This document shows, piece by piece, positions 52,228-62,000 of a stretch of DNA of 64,000 nucleotides. Source of the DNA: Cytobacillus sp. FSL H8-0458 (GTDB taxonomy: Bacteria > Bacillota > Bacilli > Bacillales > Cytobacillaceae); contig NZ_JBBOBR010000002.1 of assembly GCF_038002165.1 (NCBI RefSeq), positions 248,001 to 312,000 on the forward strand. Reading direction: 5' to 3'. The notes below the pieces were generated by a model. It did no database searches and was not told the DNA's origin. It saw nothing but the letters and a program-made list of their open reading frames with translations. Both the position numbers and the translations under genes were made by a program. Positions within the stretch are counted from its first letter, which is position 1. Each line of letters opens with the position of its first letter.

Positions 52228-53373
52228 TTAGCTTATATTCAATGGCACCTGAATAATGACAATGGTTCCTTTGCCTGGCTTGGAATCTATGGACATCTGG
52301 CCTTCCAAAAGTTCCAGCCTTTCACCCATTCCCATAATTCCAAAAGAGCCCGGACGCTTCTCACGTATATTGAACCCTTTTCCGTCATCTTTAATGACTA
52401 CAGCTACCCTAGAATTGTTAATCTCTATTTTCACTTGAATTTCTTTAGCATCCGCATGTTTGAGAGCATTTGTCACAGACTCCTGAATCAGACGGAACAA
52501 TGCGACTTCATATTGTGGCGGCAATCGCTTTTCTTCGCCAACATTCGCGAAATATATCTTGGTACTCCTGTGATACTCTTCGATCGTTGTTAAGTATTTT
52601 TTGAGGGTAGGTATTAAACCCAGATCATCAAGAGCCATTGGACGCAAATCATAAATGATCCTTCTAACCTCATATAAAGCATTGCGGACCATTTTTTTCA
52701 GGTCTTTTATTTCCGTAATGGCTTCATCTGCACCGCGTTCTTTGTATACCCGTTCAATTAAATCGGATCTCATCATGACATTCGCCATCATCTGGGCAGG
52801 CCCGTCATGGATCTCACGGGACACTCTTTTTCGCTCTTCTTCCTGTGCTTCGATGATCTTAAGGCCGAAATCCTGTTTGAGCTTCGCGTCTTCAATGATT
52901 TCTCCCATTTGTTTCAGATCACTTGTCAGATAGTTCATCACAACCGTTATTTGAGAAATAAGGACTTCCGCTCTATCAATAGTGTCGTTAACACCTATAA
53001 GCCTTCTTTCAATATCATCACGGCGATCCCTCAGCTGTTTTTCAAGCTGACGGTTCATGGATAAATCCATTTGAAGCTGATGGGCCTTCTCATATGCTTC
53101 ACGTACTTCAGACTCCGAATAATCCTTAAAATGCATGCTTACTTCAGAAAGGCGCTTTCTTGCAAACCGGGTTTGCACCTCCAGCCGATCCCCTTCTTCA
53201 ATTACCTTAAGAACCATTTGCTTAACTTCCATAAGTTCTTCGGTTAAAGTCTTATGGTCGTTACGGCATTGTTCGCCTATACGGAATATTTCATCTTTAC
53301 TGGTGCCTACTGTTTGAACCATTTTTTCTAGAATAAGATCCAGAGTCTTGGAATCGAATTTCTTAATGCTCAT
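52228..53373 (-). CDS. degS: Sensor histidine kinase DegS
   Basis: 381 residues (B. subtilis 385), soluble. N-terminal coiled-coil sensor (about 1-175), HisKA_3 with [11 protein letters not shown] (His about 189) and an HATPase domain ([22 protein letters not shown]). Phosphorylates DegU. AGGAGTGTAA precedes the ATG; followed by degU after 59 bp. Confidence 0.97.
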   Translation of the reverse strand: MSIKKFDSKTLDLILEKMVQTVGTSKDEIFRIGEQCRNDHKTLTEELMEVKQMVLKVIEEGDRLEVQTRFARKRLSEVSMHFKDYSESEVREAYEKAHQLQMDLSMNRQLEKQLRDRRDDIERRLIGVNDTIDRAEVLISQITVVMNYLTSDLKQMGEIIEDAKLKQDFGLKIIEAQEEERKRVSREIHDGPAQMMANVMMRSDLIERVYKERGADEAITEIKDLKKMVRNALYEVRRIIYDLRPMALDDLGLIPTLKKYLTTIEEYHRSTKIYFANVGEEKRLPPQYEVALFRLIQESVTNALKHADAKEIQVKIEINNSRVAVVIKDDGKGFNIREKRPGSFGIMGMGERLELLEGQMSIDSKPGKGTIVIIQVPLNIS

Positions 53374-53460
53374 TTACACTCCTCCAAGGGCGTAACCCTT
53401 CCGCTATGTACCTTTATTTTAGCGCTAAATGAGCTAAGATACTATGTTTCCAGTCTGAAA

Positions 53461-53490
53461 ATTATACCAGGTTACCTAAAATTCGGTAAA
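53461..53490 (-). promoter_or_regulatory. Probable sigma-A promoter of degS-degU
   Basis: On the minus strand TTTACC (53490-53485), 18-bp spacer, TATAAT (53466-53461), about 90 bp before degS. It lies in the 410-bp divergent gap 53374-53783. Confidence 0.55.
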
Positions 53491-53703
53491 AAGGCTTAGA
53501 CTTGTGATTTCACCCTATGTCTTATATCCTATATAAAAGCAGGGTAAACATGACTACCTGGGAAAATAATATGTATATTTATACCACATAAAGATTAAAA
53601 TCGGCGCATTTTTTATTATAGCAGCATAAACATCAGAATTGCTTACATTATAACATGGGAAAAAATGTTCTATATTAAAGTTTCATTACATTCTGTTAAA
53701 AAA

Positions 53704-53733
53704 TTGATGTTGGGAAACTTGTCGAATTATAAT
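53704..53733 (+). promoter_or_regulatory. Probable sigma-A promoter of yvyE
   Basis: TTGATG (53704-53709), 18-bp spacer, TATAAT (53728-53733), about 50 bp before yvyE. The rest of the gap is AT-rich with no gene seen. Confidence 0.6.
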
Positions 53734-53783
53734 GAATTTAGCTGATTTTTTTTTGGACAATGAGTTAAGAAAGGAGCGGTTCT

Positions 53784-54422
53784 GTGCTGCCCTCTTATTA
53801 TACAGTTAAGGGATACGGAGAAAAGGAAATCGAAATAGAAAGATCCAGGTTTATTGCTCATGTAGGAAGAGCAGAAACAGCAGAAGAGGCCCTGGAATTT
53901 ATTCAGAAGATTAAGAAGAAACATTCAAACGCCACCCATAATTGTTCTGCCTACTTAATTGGTGAAAACGACCAGATCCAAAAAGCAAATGATGATGGAG
54001 AACCAAGCGGCACCGCTGGTGTGCCTATTCTGGAAGTGTTGAAGAAGAAAAAACTAAAAGATACAGTCGTTGTCATAACCAGGTATTTCGGCGGAATAAA
54101 GTTGGGAGCAGGCGGTTTGATTCGGGCTTATAGTAAAGCCACCACTGCTGGCCTTGAATCAGCAGGAATTGTTGAAAGAACGCTTATGAGGATTGTCCAT
54201 ACTATAGTTGATTATACCTGGCTAGGGAAATTGGAGAATGAACTTAGATCCTCCATTTATAATATAAAAGAAATCCACTATCTTGACCTTGTTAAGATAG
54301 AAACATATGTCAAGTATAGTAAAACTGAACTTTTTGTTGAATGGATAAATGAGCTGACGAATGGGCAAGGAAAATGTCTAGAAGGAAATCATCTATATTT
54401 GGAAGAATTAATAAACACCTAA
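53784..54422 (+). CDS. yvyE: YigZ/IMPACT family protein (YvyE-like)
   Basis: 212 residues from GTG 53784 behind AAAGGAGC. N-terminal IMPACT domain with SRFIAHVGRAETAEEALEFI, ATHNCSAYLIGEN, DDGEPSGTAG and RYFGGIKLGAGGLIRAYSKA; C-terminal ferredoxin-like domain. Linked to translation or ribosome function; exact role unknown. Divergent from degS as in B. subtilis. Confidence 0.92.
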   Translation: MLPSYYTVKGYGEKEIEIERSRFIAHVGRAETAEEALEFIQKIKKKHSNATHNCSAYLIGENDQIQKANDDGEPSGTAGVPILEVLKKKKLKDTVVVITRYFGGIKLGAGGLIRAYSKATTAGLESAGIVERTLMRIVHTIVDYTWLGKLENELRSSIYNIKEIHYLDLVKIETYVKYSKTELFVEWINELTNGQGKCLEGNHLYLEELINT

Positions 54423-54502
54423 ATATTTCTATTATAAAATCTTATAAAGTATTTTATAATTAGTTCCTAGGTTCTCGAAAATTATTACAGAGGATGTTTT
54501 GA

Positions 54503-55510
54503 ATGAATAAAAAAGAAACTGCTCCTTTAGACAGGAGAAGAATAAATAAAAAAAAGAGAAGAAGACGCTTACTGTTAACATTATTATTAACTTTATTCCT
54601 CACTGTTCTTAGTACTTTGGGATATTTTACATTTAAAACTTATCAGGTAGCAAGTGACTCATTTAGCGATATAGATGGCCGGCAGGAAAAGTCCGAACTA
54701 AGAGAAGAACCCGTATACGTGTCATCAGATCCTTTCTCGATTCTTTTACTAGGTGTTGAAAATTATTCTGACGAGTACGATGCAGGGAGATCTGATACTA
54801 TCCTTGTAGCAACCTTTAACCCTGATAAACAGTCTATGAAGCTTCTTAGCATTCCGAGAGACACGCTTGTGGAGATCCCTGATGAGGGTGAAGATAAAAT
54901 AAATCACTCCTTTGGTGTTGGCGGTAAAGAAAAAGTGATAGAAACTGTAGAACACTTTTTAGATATTCCCATTGATTACTACGCAACTGTAAATTTTAAG
55001 GGTTTTATAAATATTGTTGATATCGTCGGTGGTGTGACTGTTGATGTTCCCTTCAGTTTTAATGACATAAATAGTGAGTGGGATCGTTTTTTCTTTGAAG
55101 AAGGAGAGCAAACTCTACAAGGTGAAGAAGCCCTGGTTTATGCCAGGATGCGTAAAAAAGATCCACGCGGAGACTTTGGAAGGAACTATAGGCAGCGCCA
55201 GATAGTTAGCGGGTTAATCGATAAGATGTCTTCACCCGCCACATTATTAAAAATCGATGATATTGCTGATGAAATCGGAAAAAATATTGAAACAAATATG
55301 AGAATCAAGGAAGCATTAGCCTTTAGAAAGAAATATTCCGATTTTAATTCTTCAATGATTCAACAGCTAGAATTGAAAGGTGAAGATTACAACAACTCTT
55401 ATGGAACCTACTATTATATTCCTAATGAAGAAAGTGTGGAAGAATTAAAATATACTTTAAAGGAACATCTCGAGTTATCAAATGAAGTTGAGGCTGAAAC
55501 ATCATATTAG
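54503..55510 (+). CDS. LytR-CpsA-Psr (LCP) family glycopolymer transferase
   Basis: 335 residues. A basic cytoplasmic N-terminus (RRRINKKKRRRR), one TM (about 23-45), then an extracellular LCP domain with SILLLGVENY, GRSDTILVATFNP, LLSIPRDTLVEIP and YARMRKKDPRGDFGRNYRQRQ. LCP enzymes move lipid-linked glycopolymers such as teichoic acids or capsule onto peptidoglycan. It is convergent with a polysaccharide operon, whose product is a plausible substrate. TagU/LytR-like by position near yvyE. Confidence 0.93.
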   Translation: MNKKETAPLDRRRINKKKRRRRLLLTLLLTLFLTVLSTLGYFTFKTYQVASDSFSDIDGRQEKSELREEPVYVSSDPFSILLLGVENYSDEYDAGRSDTILVATFNPDKQSMKLLSIPRDTLVEIPDEGEDKINHSFGVGGKEKVIETVEHFLDIPIDYYATVNFKGFINIVDIVGGVTVDVPFSFNDINSEWDRFFFEEGEQTLQGEEALVYARMRKKDPRGDFGRNYRQRQIVSGLIDKMSSPATLLKIDDIADEIGKNIETNMRIKEALAFRKKYSDFNSSMIQQLELKGEDYNNSYGTYYYIPNEESVEELKYTLKEHLELSNEVEAETSY

Positions 55511-55527
55511 CCATAAAAAGAAAAAGG

Positions 55528-55568
55528 GCCAAGACAAGCAATATGAACGCTTGCCTCGGCTTTTTTTT
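55528..55568. terminator. Terminator between the LCP gene and the polysaccharide operon
   Basis: GCCAAGACAAGC (55528-55539) pairs with GCTTGCCTCGGC (55549-55560) apart from two mismatches, followed by TTTTTTTT. Confidence 0.85.
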
Positions 55569-55587
55569 GCGGGAGTAAAGGTCTAAT

Positions 55588-56262
55588 TTAGTTTTCTTCA
55601 TTTCTGATGAAGAACTCTGGGATGATAGGTAAAGCGAATGCTACCAATAACCCAACTATTACTCCTAACAATGCATCTCTTACGGGTGATGAAGCCTGTA
55701 TTTCTACAGAGACTTCTTTATTTAATTCTGTTGGTGTCAAGTCAATCATTCTACCTTTAAGATCGAACAGGAATTTTTCTTTGTCAATCTGCGATTCCGA
55801 ATTGGTTTCAGCTGCTTCTACTTTGTCAATTTGTGAGGTCAGCAGGGTTTTCTGCTTGTTGTAAGTATTCTCACTCATCTTTAGAAACGCATTTGTTACT
55901 TTTTGAGCTTCCTCTTCAACTTTAGAAGAATCATCCCCTGATACAGAAAATATCAATACTCTGCCTGCTTTAGGACTAACAGTCAGATTTGATAATAAGT
56001 ACTTCACATCCAAATCAATCCCAGTTTGATTGCTCAGCTTTTCTAAAAATGCTTCATTTGGCATTTGATCCTTCATTAACTCTTGATGTGTTAAGCCCTC
56101 TTTTTGAAAATTACCCAGCATGATTTCTGATGATGCTGTATAGCTGCTTTGTGCATTTTGAGCAAAAAGATAAGCTAGTCCACCTGTAATAATAGGGACG
56201 ATTAGAAAAAGAAGCCAAAAACGTTTTATTCTATTTAATATTCTTATTGGTATATCTTTCAT
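55588..56262 (-). CDS. Wzz-like polysaccharide chain-length determinant
   Basis: 224 residues. TM1 about 14-34 and TM2 about 195-215 flank an extracellular helical domain, and both ends are cytoplasmic. N-terminal RIKRFWLLFLIVPIITGG and C-terminal SPVRDALLGVIVGLLVAF are typical of Wzz/YveK proteins. No Tyr kinase is fused or adjacent. Last gene of the operon, 2 bp after the polymerase gene. Confidence 0.85.
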   Translation of the reverse strand: MKDIPIRILNRIKRFWLLFLIVPIITGGLAYLFAQNAQSSYTASSEIMLGNFQKEGLTHQELMKDQMPNEAFLEKLSNQTGIDLDVKYLLSNLTVSPKAGRVLIFSVSGDDSSKVEEEAQKVTNAFLKMSENTYNKQKTLLTSQIDKVEAAETNSESQIDKEKFLFDLKGRMIDLTPTELNKEVSVEIQASSPVRDALLGVIVGLLVAFALPIIPEFFIRNEEN

Positions 56263-56264
56263 TC

Positions 56265-57749
56265 TTATACCTCCTTTAAATCTAAAGGCTCTTTAATTCG
56301 TTTCGCCTGATGCATATTAATAAAGCCTAAGGAAAATCCGAAAAGCAGCCAATGATAATTTAATCCTAATATAGAGCTAGGACTAATTCCAGCTAATGTA
56401 AATGCAACCAGAGCAATTAATAAAAATTCTGCTACCATCTTCGTGTTAGAACTCTGTTCATTTTTCCAAATGATGTAGATGTGGTAGATAATTGCTGTGT
56501 ATAAAGCAAGATATAAAATAGTAATAACAACCCCATAATTCATCAGGATCTCTATTATCCAATTATGCACGTTGAAATCACCGTATGTTGGATAGATCCC
56601 TTTATGCTCCATAAAGTACTCAGCGTTTCCTGCACCGACTCCGAAGCCCAGGCTTTCCTTTACTGAATAAAACCCGTTCAGAATTAGGTTCACTCGCTTT
56701 TCCATGGAACCTCCGCCGCCAATATCTGATATGCGATTTAAGCTTTGTAATTCACTTAAAATTTTTGTAATTATACTCATCACAACGTCACGAGCAGCAA
56801 CAGCCCCTAAAGTCCCACCTACTACAAATATACCTAGATAAAACAGTTTTTGCTTTCTATTCAACATGAATAGATACCAAACAGCCAGGCCAAATCCAAT
56901 TGCAAGCAAATTTGCTCTTGAAGAGGATACAACTATTAGAAACAAAATAAGCAGTATAAATAGAATATTTAATCCCTTAAAGATAATCGTTTTACTGTAT
57001 GTATAAAAGGTGAGAAACAGGAAGAATGTTACGGAAAGAAAACTGGCAAAATCATTTTCATTTGTAAACACTGCAGTTGGAATACTCTTTTGGTAAGCAG
57101 AAGCAGTATATATTCTTGAAATAGGCAGATGTATTTGAAGGAAATGATTTACTAGGCCTATAAAAACTATAAAAGCTCCCATAAACCACCAGATATATGC
57201 TACCTTTATGTAGTCTTCATGGTTTCTTAAAAAGTAAATAATAAAAAATGTAAAACCCATCCCAAATCCTAAAAAGACAATACTTTTGAGAGCAGCCGAT
57301 ATACTGTCTGCCCACAGAGTTGACAATATGGCGTATAAAAACCATATAGTCAGGAATAAGATTGGAGGTTTATATGCTAAAGTTGCGTTTATAAAGTCAA
57401 TCCTCAAATTAAAGAGTATACTTATCACAACTAAAAAAACAAGCAAAATAAACAGAACCCTAAAAGGGAAAATAGAAAAAAAACCAAGATTAAAACTAAA
57501 AAATGCTGCTCCTAAAAACGAAGTTGCAATTAATAGAAACACAATATTTTGAATGGATGAGTATTGATCAAACAAGAATTTTTTGTAAATAAGTAATATA
57601 CCTAATCCCGCTAATAATACAAAAGGAAATATCAATGCTAAGTATCCTTTAAACACCTGACCAATGAGACTACTTAAGAGCAAAGCAATTATTGTAAGGA
57701 CGGTTATGGTTAAGATCAGATTCATTTTATTTTTTATAGTAAAGTTCAT
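56265..57749 (-). CDS. O-antigen ligase/polymerase family membrane protein (Wzy-like)
   Basis: 494 residues, about 11-12 TM segments, with a large loop at about 320-400 containing the family core GVGAGNAEYFMEHKG and NVHNWIIEILMNYG. Predicted to polymerise lipid-linked repeat units outside the membrane. Codon composition is AT-richer than in the flanking housekeeping genes, common for such operons. Confidence 0.88.
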   Translation of the reverse strand: MNFTIKNKMNLILTITVLTIIALLLSSLIGQVFKGYLALIFPFVLLAGLGILLIYKKFLFDQYSSIQNIVFLLIATSFLGAAFFSFNLGFFSIFPFRVLFILLVFLVVISILFNLRIDFINATLAYKPPILFLTIWFLYAILSTLWADSISAALKSIVFLGFGMGFTFFIIYFLRNHEDYIKVAYIWWFMGAFIVFIGLVNHFLQIHLPISRIYTASAYQKSIPTAVFTNENDFASFLSVTFFLFLTFYTYSKTIIFKGLNILFILLILFLIVVSSSRANLLAIGFGLAVWYLFMLNRKQKLFYLGIFVVGGTLGAVAARDVVMSIITKILSELQSLNRISDIGGGGSMEKRVNLILNGFYSVKESLGFGVGAGNAEYFMEHKGIYPTYGDFNVHNWIIEILMNYGVVITILYLALYTAIIYHIYIIWKNEQSSNTKMVAEFLLIALVAFTLAGISPSSILGLNYHWLLFGFSLGFINMHQAKRIKEPLDLKEV

Positions 57750-57813
57750 CCATAATCACCCACTTGTAAAAAAGTGTAAAAAAGGATAAGCCTTTTTTAC
57801 ACTTTTCTATTTA

Positions 57814-58521
57814 TTATTGATTCCTGAGCAGTTGATCTTCAGGGACATTTCGAAGCTTCCTAGCCGGGCTGCCGACTACTAAATCTTCACTTTGTACATC
57901 CCTAGTTACGACGCTTGCAGCTGCTACTGTACCATCCTCTTCGATCACCCTTCCAGGCAGGATGGTAGAATTGGCACCCACGCGGCCGCCTTTCTTAATG
58001 GTAACCCCTTTAAACTTATCGAAACGTTCTTTAGACCTTGCCATATAATTATCATTGGTAGTGACAACATAAGGAGCAATAAAAACAAAATCTTCTAATG
58101 TTGAATAAGCAGTTATATAAGAGTTGGTCTCCAGTTTGCATTTGCTTCCTATTGTACAGTCATTCTCAATCGCTACACCGCGCCCTACAATAGTTCTTTC
58201 TCCGACAGTAACCCGTTCTCTTATAGTAGCTAAATCAGCAACAAACACATCGTTTTCCAACCTGGCATTTGCATAGATAATGGAGGAAGTCCCTATTGTA
58301 CAGCCTGATCCAATGACAGTTGGCGGAAGTTGCCCAACCTCAGGTAATATAGAGTTTTTAGCCCTTGCAGGCTGTTTTCCTATGACCACATTATCTTGAA
58401 TGACAACATTATCACCTATCTCCACACCTTCATAGATAATAACATTATTTCCAATAGTGATATTCTCGCCAAGTTTGACGTGATCCTTAATAAGCACATT
58501 TTGTCCTTTAGTTAGAGACAT
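57814..58521 (-). CDS. Left-handed beta-helix acyltransferase (WbpD/WlbB-like)
   Basis: 235 residues. Hexapeptide repeats through residues 10-210 (IGNNVIIYEGVEIGDNVVIQ and others), with the acetyl-CoA region at GANSTILPGRVIEEDGTVAAAS. Likely N-acetylates the 3-amino sugar made by the neighbouring aminotransferase. Downstream of the epimerase by 14 bp. Confidence 0.85.
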   Translation of the reverse strand: MSLTKGQNVLIKDHVKLGENITIGNNVIIYEGVEIGDNVVIQDNVVIGKQPARAKNSILPEVGQLPPTVIGSGCTIGTSSIIYANARLENDVFVADLATIRERVTVGERTIVGRGVAIENDCTIGSKCKLETNSYITAYSTLEDFVFIAPYVVTTNDNYMARSKERFDKFKGVTIKKGGRVGANSTILPGRVIEEDGTVAAASVVTRDVQSEDLVVGSPARKLRNVPEDQLLRNQ

Positions 58522-58535
58522 AGTTACAATTCTCC

Positions 58536-59606
58536 TTAGTTAAAAAATTGGATTATCTTATCCACAATTTTTTCAGATGCCTTGCCATCCCCGTATAGGC
58601 CTTCAATATAAGGCTTCTCTTCTTTTTCAGATACCAGGCTGCTTAAGTTATCTTCTAATGGATTAACAAGCTCGTTCCAGCCAGCATGAACCGTCTCAAC
58701 CCATTCTGTTTCATTTCTTAAAGTAAAGCATGGAACTTTTGCAAAATAAGCCTCTTTTTGCACTCCACCAGAATCAGTAACTATGGCAGATGCATTTTTC
58801 TCTAGAGTCAGCATTTCTAAATAGCCAGCAGGTTCTACAATTTGAAGACTGCTTGTTGAATCATTAGGAACTATATTTAGCTCTTCAAGCTTCTTTTTTG
58901 TTCTTGGATGTAAAGGAAGAATAACTTTTTGATTTAAACTCCCCAACTGATTAATGATAGCCGTCAACCTATCCGGGCTATCCGTATTTTCTGCCCGGTG
59001 GATAGTCGCCAATATGTATTCTTTTGGCAGCACCCCATATTGACTTAGGGTATCCTTTGATTTGGCGAGTTCAGTATTGTATAAAACTGCATCATACATA
59101 ACATCGCCAACATTAAATACGTTTTCAGTTACACCTTCACTGCTTAAATTGTTCACAGCAGTTTCTGTAGGTGTAAATAGAATAGAAGAAATATGATCCG
59201 TAAGCACTCGGTTTACTTCTTCAGGCATTTTTTTATTATAGCTCCTCAGCCCTGCTTCGATATGAATGACAGGAATGTGAAGCTTGGCTGCACTCAATGA
59301 TCCTGCAATGGTTGAATTAGTATCCCCATATACAAGTACAGCATCAGGTTTTTCTTTAATAAGAATTTCCTCAATTTTAATTAACATCTCCCCTGTCTGA
59401 TACCCATGTGTACCGGACCCTACCTGCAAATTGTAATCAGGTTTGGGGATCTGAAGCTCTTCAAAGAAAACACCTGCCATTTTATGATCATAATGCTGGC
59501 CAGTGTCTACTATAATTTCCTCAAAGTGTTTTCTCAATACTCTCGATACAGGAGCAAGTTTAATGAATTGCGGCCTTGCACCGACTACAGTGACGATTTT
59601 TTTCAT
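58536..59606 (-). CDS. UDP-N-acetylglucosamine 2-epimerase family (WbpI-like)
   Basis: 356 residues, GT-B-like fold. The N-terminus VVGARPQFIKLAPVSRVLR and the segment GQHYDHKMAGVFFEELQIP resemble WbpI-type 2,3-diacetamido-uronate epimerases more than MnaA/WecB, which have GTRPEAIK. IHIEAGLRSYNKKMPEE and VTDSGGVQKEAYF are conserved. It would convert the gluco to the manno sugar. Confidence 0.9.
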   Translation of the reverse strand: MKKIVTVVGARPQFIKLAPVSRVLRKHFEEIIVDTGQHYDHKMAGVFFEELQIPKPDYNLQVGSGTHGYQTGEMLIKIEEILIKEKPDAVLVYGDTNSTIAGSLSAAKLHIPVIHIEAGLRSYNKKMPEEVNRVLTDHISSILFTPTETAVNNLSSEGVTENVFNVGDVMYDAVLYNTELAKSKDTLSQYGVLPKEYILATIHRAENTDSPDRLTAIINQLGSLNQKVILPLHPRTKKKLEELNIVPNDSTSSLQIVEPAGYLEMLTLEKNASAIVTDSGGVQKEAYFAKVPCFTLRNETEWVETVHAGWNELVNPLEDNLSSLVSEKEEKPYIEGLYGDGKASEKIVDKIIQFFN

Positions 59607-59611
59607 TTAAT

Positions 59612-60727
59612 TTATGCCTCCTTAAAAAAGTCAGCAATCTTAGAAACGACATATTCCTGCTGTTCAGGCTTTAGTTCCGGGAACATTGGTAAAGATAGAG
59701 CCTGTTCACAAGCCTTTTCTGTAACAGGCAGATCTCCCTCTTTATATCCCAGTTCGCTGAAAACAGGCTGCAGATGAAGCGGCTTTGGATAGTAAACCAT
59801 GGTAGATACACCATTTTCACGCAGATATTGCTGGAGTTCATCTCTTTTCTCCACACGGATAGTATACTGATGGAATATATGATAATTATCTTCCTTGATG
59901 AATGGAGTTTTTACCTTATCCCCTAATTTTTCGTTTAATAGCTCAGTATAATATTCAGCTTTTTCTCTTCTCTGCTTGCTCCAATCATTTAGGTGCGGAA
60001 GCTTTACATTCAAAATAGCTGCCTGCATTTCGTCGAGGCGGCTATTATAGCCTAATACATGGTGGTAGTATTTCGGTTTACTTCCATGTACACGGATGAC
60101 ACTCATCTTTTCTGCAAGAACTTCATTATTGGTTACAATCATTCCGCCGTCGCCATATCCGCCAAGATTCTTGGTAGGGAAAAAGCTGAAACAGCAGGTA
60201 GTTCCCAATTCTCCTGGCTTCTTCCCCTTATATTCAGCACCTATTGCCTGAGCTGCATCTTCCACTACACTTAAATTATGCTGATTAGCTATTTCCATAA
60301 TTTCATCCATATCAGCCATTTGGCCATATAAATGAACAGGTATAATTGCCTTTGTCTTATCTGTAATTGCTGCTTTTATTTTCTTAGGATCAATATTAAA
60401 TGTTAATGGATCAATATCTACAAATACAGGTGTAGCACCAATACGTGCAACTGCTCCAGCAGTGGCAAAAAAAGTAAATGAAGGAACGATTACCTCATCT
60501 CCAGGCTGTACCCCGCAAGCAACTAATGAGATGTGAAGTGCGTCACTTCCATTAGCTACACCAACTCCAAATTTAACATTACTATAGTCTGCAACATCCC
60601 GTTCAAGTTTTTTAACATTAGGCCCCAAAATAAATTGAGTATTTTCCATAACATCTTCTAGGGATGCTAAGATTTCCTTTTTTAAACTTTGATATTGTTC
60701 AGATAGATCAAGCATAGGTACCTTCAT
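59612..60727 (-). CDS. DegT/DnrJ/EryC1 aminotransferase (WbpE/WlbC-like)
   Basis: 371 residues from ATG 60727 (MKVPMLDLSEQYQSLK), which overlaps the upstream gene stop (ATGA). PLP Lys in SFFPTKNLGGYGDGG; GSDALHISLVA and EDAAQAIGAEYKGK are conserved. Predicted to aminate a UDP-3-keto-GlcNAcA. Longer upstream frame lacks a site. Confidence 0.92.
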   Translation of the reverse strand: MKVPMLDLSEQYQSLKKEILASLEDVMENTQFILGPNVKKLERDVADYSNVKFGVGVANGSDALHISLVACGVQPGDEVIVPSFTFFATAGAVARIGATPVFVDIDPLTFNIDPKKIKAAITDKTKAIIPVHLYGQMADMDEIMEIANQHNLSVVEDAAQAIGAEYKGKKPGELGTTCCFSFFPTKNLGGYGDGGMIVTNNEVLAEKMSVIRVHGSKPKYYHHVLGYNSRLDEMQAAILNVKLPHLNDWSKQRREKAEYYTELLNEKLGDKVKTPFIKEDNYHIFHQYTIRVEKRDELQQYLRENGVSTMVYYPKPLHLQPVFSELGYKEGDLPVTEKACEQALSLPMFPELKPEQQEYVVSKIADFFKEA

Positions 60728-61965
60728 GATAACAAACCTTCTTTCTTTGTATTTGATGAACATACGTTTAAGAATTTTTCAGCGAGCTTTTCAATATTAT
60801 GATGCTCATTAGCATATTGGAAAGCCTTATCTTTAATTTGTTTAACTTCCTCTTCACTTAAATGCAAGAGGATTTCTATGCCTTCCGCAAACTCCACAGG
60901 ATCTTCGGGCTGTACAGTAACACCAGCCCCAGAAGCCTCAATTATATTATTTAAGACATTGCCGGCAAATATAACCGGCTTCCCTGCCAGCAAGTAATCA
61001 TTAAGCTTGTTAAGGCTGATCCCGTACTTATATAGGGAAGTATTTAACATAGAGACCATTAAAATATCTGCTAAGTTCAAAGTAGATAATACTTCCTCTT
61101 TAGGAATACTTTCAAAAAAGTAAATATTTGAAAAAGGTTCAGCCAGTTTTTTTAAGGTAGACTTTTCTGCACCTTCCCCAATAAAAACCAGGGCTATTTG
61201 CTTGGAGTCTAAATACTTGGCACTTTGTACGATGGTATCCAGTGCATTAGCATGTCCATGGGATCCTATATACATAGCAATCTTTTCATGGTTTTCCCTT
61301 ATTTTATTGATTTCTCCCTCTAAAGAAGGCTGATTAGTTAAATCCTCAATACGGGACATATGGATGCCATTAGGGATATAGTATATTTTGTTTCTGTCTA
61401 TCCCTAAACTTGCAATGTAATCTGCTGCTCCAGGTAACGTCACAATAATTTTTTCCGCCTTTTTATATACGAACCTTTCTATGATTCCCAATAAAATGGC
61501 CAGAGGATGCCTCTCAGTTATTACACCAAAATCAATCAAAGTCCTTGGCCATAGATCCCTAATTTCAACAACATATTTCGCCTTTAATAACTTACTCAAG
61601 AAATAAGCTGCAAGGCAGGCAAAAAGATGGACAGATGAACCTACAATAACATCAGGCTTCTCCTTCCTCTTTTTGAGCCCTCGGAATATAGCCAAAATAA
61701 AATAACTAATCCAATTTAAAAGGCGTTTAGGTCCATTTCCAAAGTAAGGAAGACTCCACAGCCATTCAAAAATTACTCCATTAACGTTTTCCTGATAGTT
61801 TTTCTTTCGTGGATTTCTCCACTGAAAACGAAAGACATTAAAACTGCTGGCGAAAATTGTAACTTGATGCCCTTTTTTTACAATTTCGTTCGATAAATCA
61901 TAATGTCTTGTAATCCCACTCTCATTTGGCTTTAACGCAACATGATTAAGAATCCATAGTTTCAA
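60724..61965 (-). CDS. Glycosyltransferase family 4 (WbuB-like)
   Basis: 413 residues. Starts MKLWILNHVALKPNESG. A hydrophobic stretch at about 83-100 and 105-125, then EIRDLWPRTLIDFG. The donor domain has MYIGSHGHANALDT (about 233-246) and ISLNKLNDYLLAGKPVIFAG. The motif set resembles L-FucNAc/WbuB-type transferases. Adds a sugar to the lipid-linked repeat unit; donor unproven. Confidence 0.87.
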   Translation of the reverse strand: MKLWILNHVALKPNESGITRHYDLSNEIVKKGHQVTIFASSFNVFRFQWRNPRKKNYQENVNGVIFEWLWSLPYFGNGPKRLLNWISYFILAIFRGLKKRKEKPDVIVGSSVHLFACLAAYFLSKLLKAKYVVEIRDLWPRTLIDFGVITERHPLAILLGIIERFVYKKAEKIIVTLPGAADYIASLGIDRNKIYYIPNGIHMSRIEDLTNQPSLEGEINKIRENHEKIAMYIGSHGHANALDTIVQSAKYLDSKQIALVFIGEGAEKSTLKKLAEPFSNIYFFESIPKEEVLSTLNLADILMVSMLNTSLYKYGISLNKLNDYLLAGKPVIFAGNVLNNIIEASGAGVTVQPEDPVEFAEGIEILLHLSEEEVKQIKDKAFQYANEHHNIEKLAEKFLNVCSSNTKKEGLLS

Positions 61966-62000
61966 TTTACCACCAACTTAAATTATAAGGCTTTGGCTGC